Positions 39,481-39,618 of a stretch of 39,618 nt of DNA are shown here, one piece after another. Both the position numbers and the translations under genes were made by a program. Location: contig NZ_BMRV01000027.1 of NCBI RefSeq assembly GCF_014648815.1, positions 1 through 39,618 on the forward strand, in the 5' to 3' direction. The notes beneath the pieces were generated by a model, which saw nothing but the letters and a program-made list of their open reading frames with translations, did not search any database and was not told where the DNA came from. Source of the stretch: Streptomyces flaveolus (GTDB taxonomy: Bacteria > Actinomycetota > Actinomycetes > Streptomycetales > Streptomycetaceae). Each line of letters starts with the position of its first letter. The first letter of the stretch is position 1.

Positions 39481-39503
39481 TGAGCAAGAGAATCGAGTCG
39501 ATC

Positions 39504-39618
39504 ATGTCCCGTTCCCCGCAGCCGACCGTCGTCCTGGTCCACGGCGCCTTCGCCGACGCCTCCAGCTACGCCAGCGTCATCCCCGGCCTGCTCAAGCGCG
39601 GCCTCAAGGTCGTCGCCC
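39504..39618 (+). CDS. Alpha/beta hydrolase, N-terminal fragment (cut by window edge)
   Basis: The first 38 residues read TVVLVHGAFADASSYASVIP then LLKRGLKVV. VHGAFADASS is the oxyanion-hole segment of the AB_hydrolase_6 type, close to VHGAFAGTSSW of the protein at 8265. The nucleophile elbow lies beyond the window, so activity cannot be judged. ATG 39504 follows a purine-rich stretch with GAG. It is divergent from the PoxB-type gene. Confidence 0.82.
   Translation, partial: MSRSPQPTVVLVHGAFADASSYASVIPGLLKRGLKVVA

Larger units (their letters stand above)
39202..39503. other. 302-nt divergent intergenic region
   Basis: Lies between the PoxB-type gene (minus) and an alpha/beta hydrolase (plus), so it must carry two promoters. 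It holds two sets of direct repeats (39347-39379 and 39455-39480) but no gene that I can support. The stretch CTAGTTTTTCCC near 39407-39418 is the most AT-rich part. Confidence 0.5.

Noticed and set aside
1..39618. The two alpha/beta hydrolase pieces at the window ends being one gene
   Set aside because: One is a C-terminus at the left edge and the other an N-terminus at the right edge, both on plus, with 39 kb between; they are separate genes unless the molecule is a circle of exactly this length, for which there is no evidence.
1..39618. tRNA, rRNA, CRISPR array, integrase or transposase
   Set aside because: None recognised on either strand while reading the window.

Overview
The base composition (very GC-rich, with GC-saturated third codon positions and many GTG starts), together with a conservon, an SsgA-like protein and a LAL-type LuxR regulator, points to a Streptomyces or close relative. 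The window reads as chromosomal accessory sequence: small transport, regulation and catabolism islands, with no rRNA, tRNA, CRISPR, transposase or phage gene seen.

Layout. 1-120 is the end of an alpha/beta hydrolase. 301-4112 holds a GlcD/GlcF-type FAD and Fe-S oxidoreductase followed by a fumarylacetoacetase-fold hydrolase, probably one catabolic unit. 4237-8996 holds an AraC regulator, a large LAL regulator and an alpha/beta hydrolase that lacks its nucleophilic serine. The AraC and hydrolase genes share a 28-bp upstream element at the same distance from their starts. From 9266 to 18315 all genes are on the minus strand: a secreted three-module polysaccharide-degrading enzyme (PL, GH18 and PL7), a large ADP-ribosyltransferase-like protein of unknown role, an orphan family 5 solute-binding lipoprotein, a membrane-anchored bulb-lectin protein and a LuxR regulator with a degenerate receiver.

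18538-22135 is a PadR regulator, ABC ATPase and FtsX-type permease operon on the minus strand. Divergent from it is an orphan sugar-binding protein whose lipobox cysteine is replaced. Then comes a complete alpha-glucoside operon (23741-28967: GH13 glucosidase, binding protein, two permeases) ending in a long hairpin. One motif occurs upstream of both the orphan binding protein and the operon. The first permease carries a large Cna-B-like insertion.

29124-32864 holds a CHASE3 histidine kinase and a NarL-type response regulator, probably partners, separated by an SsgA-like gene and an HdeD-like membrane gene on the other strand, plus a receiver-only protein. 32912-33652 is a second ADP-ribosyltransferase-like gene. 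34119-35824 is a decayed conservon: cvnD and cvnC look intact, but only the end of cvnA remains and it runs directly into the last part of cvnB. 35978-39201 is an operon of a PoxB-type TPP enzyme, a secreted beta-propeller and a MaoC-fold dehydratase. The window ends in the start of another alpha/beta hydrolase. Functions rest on motifs read by eye; no database search was possible.
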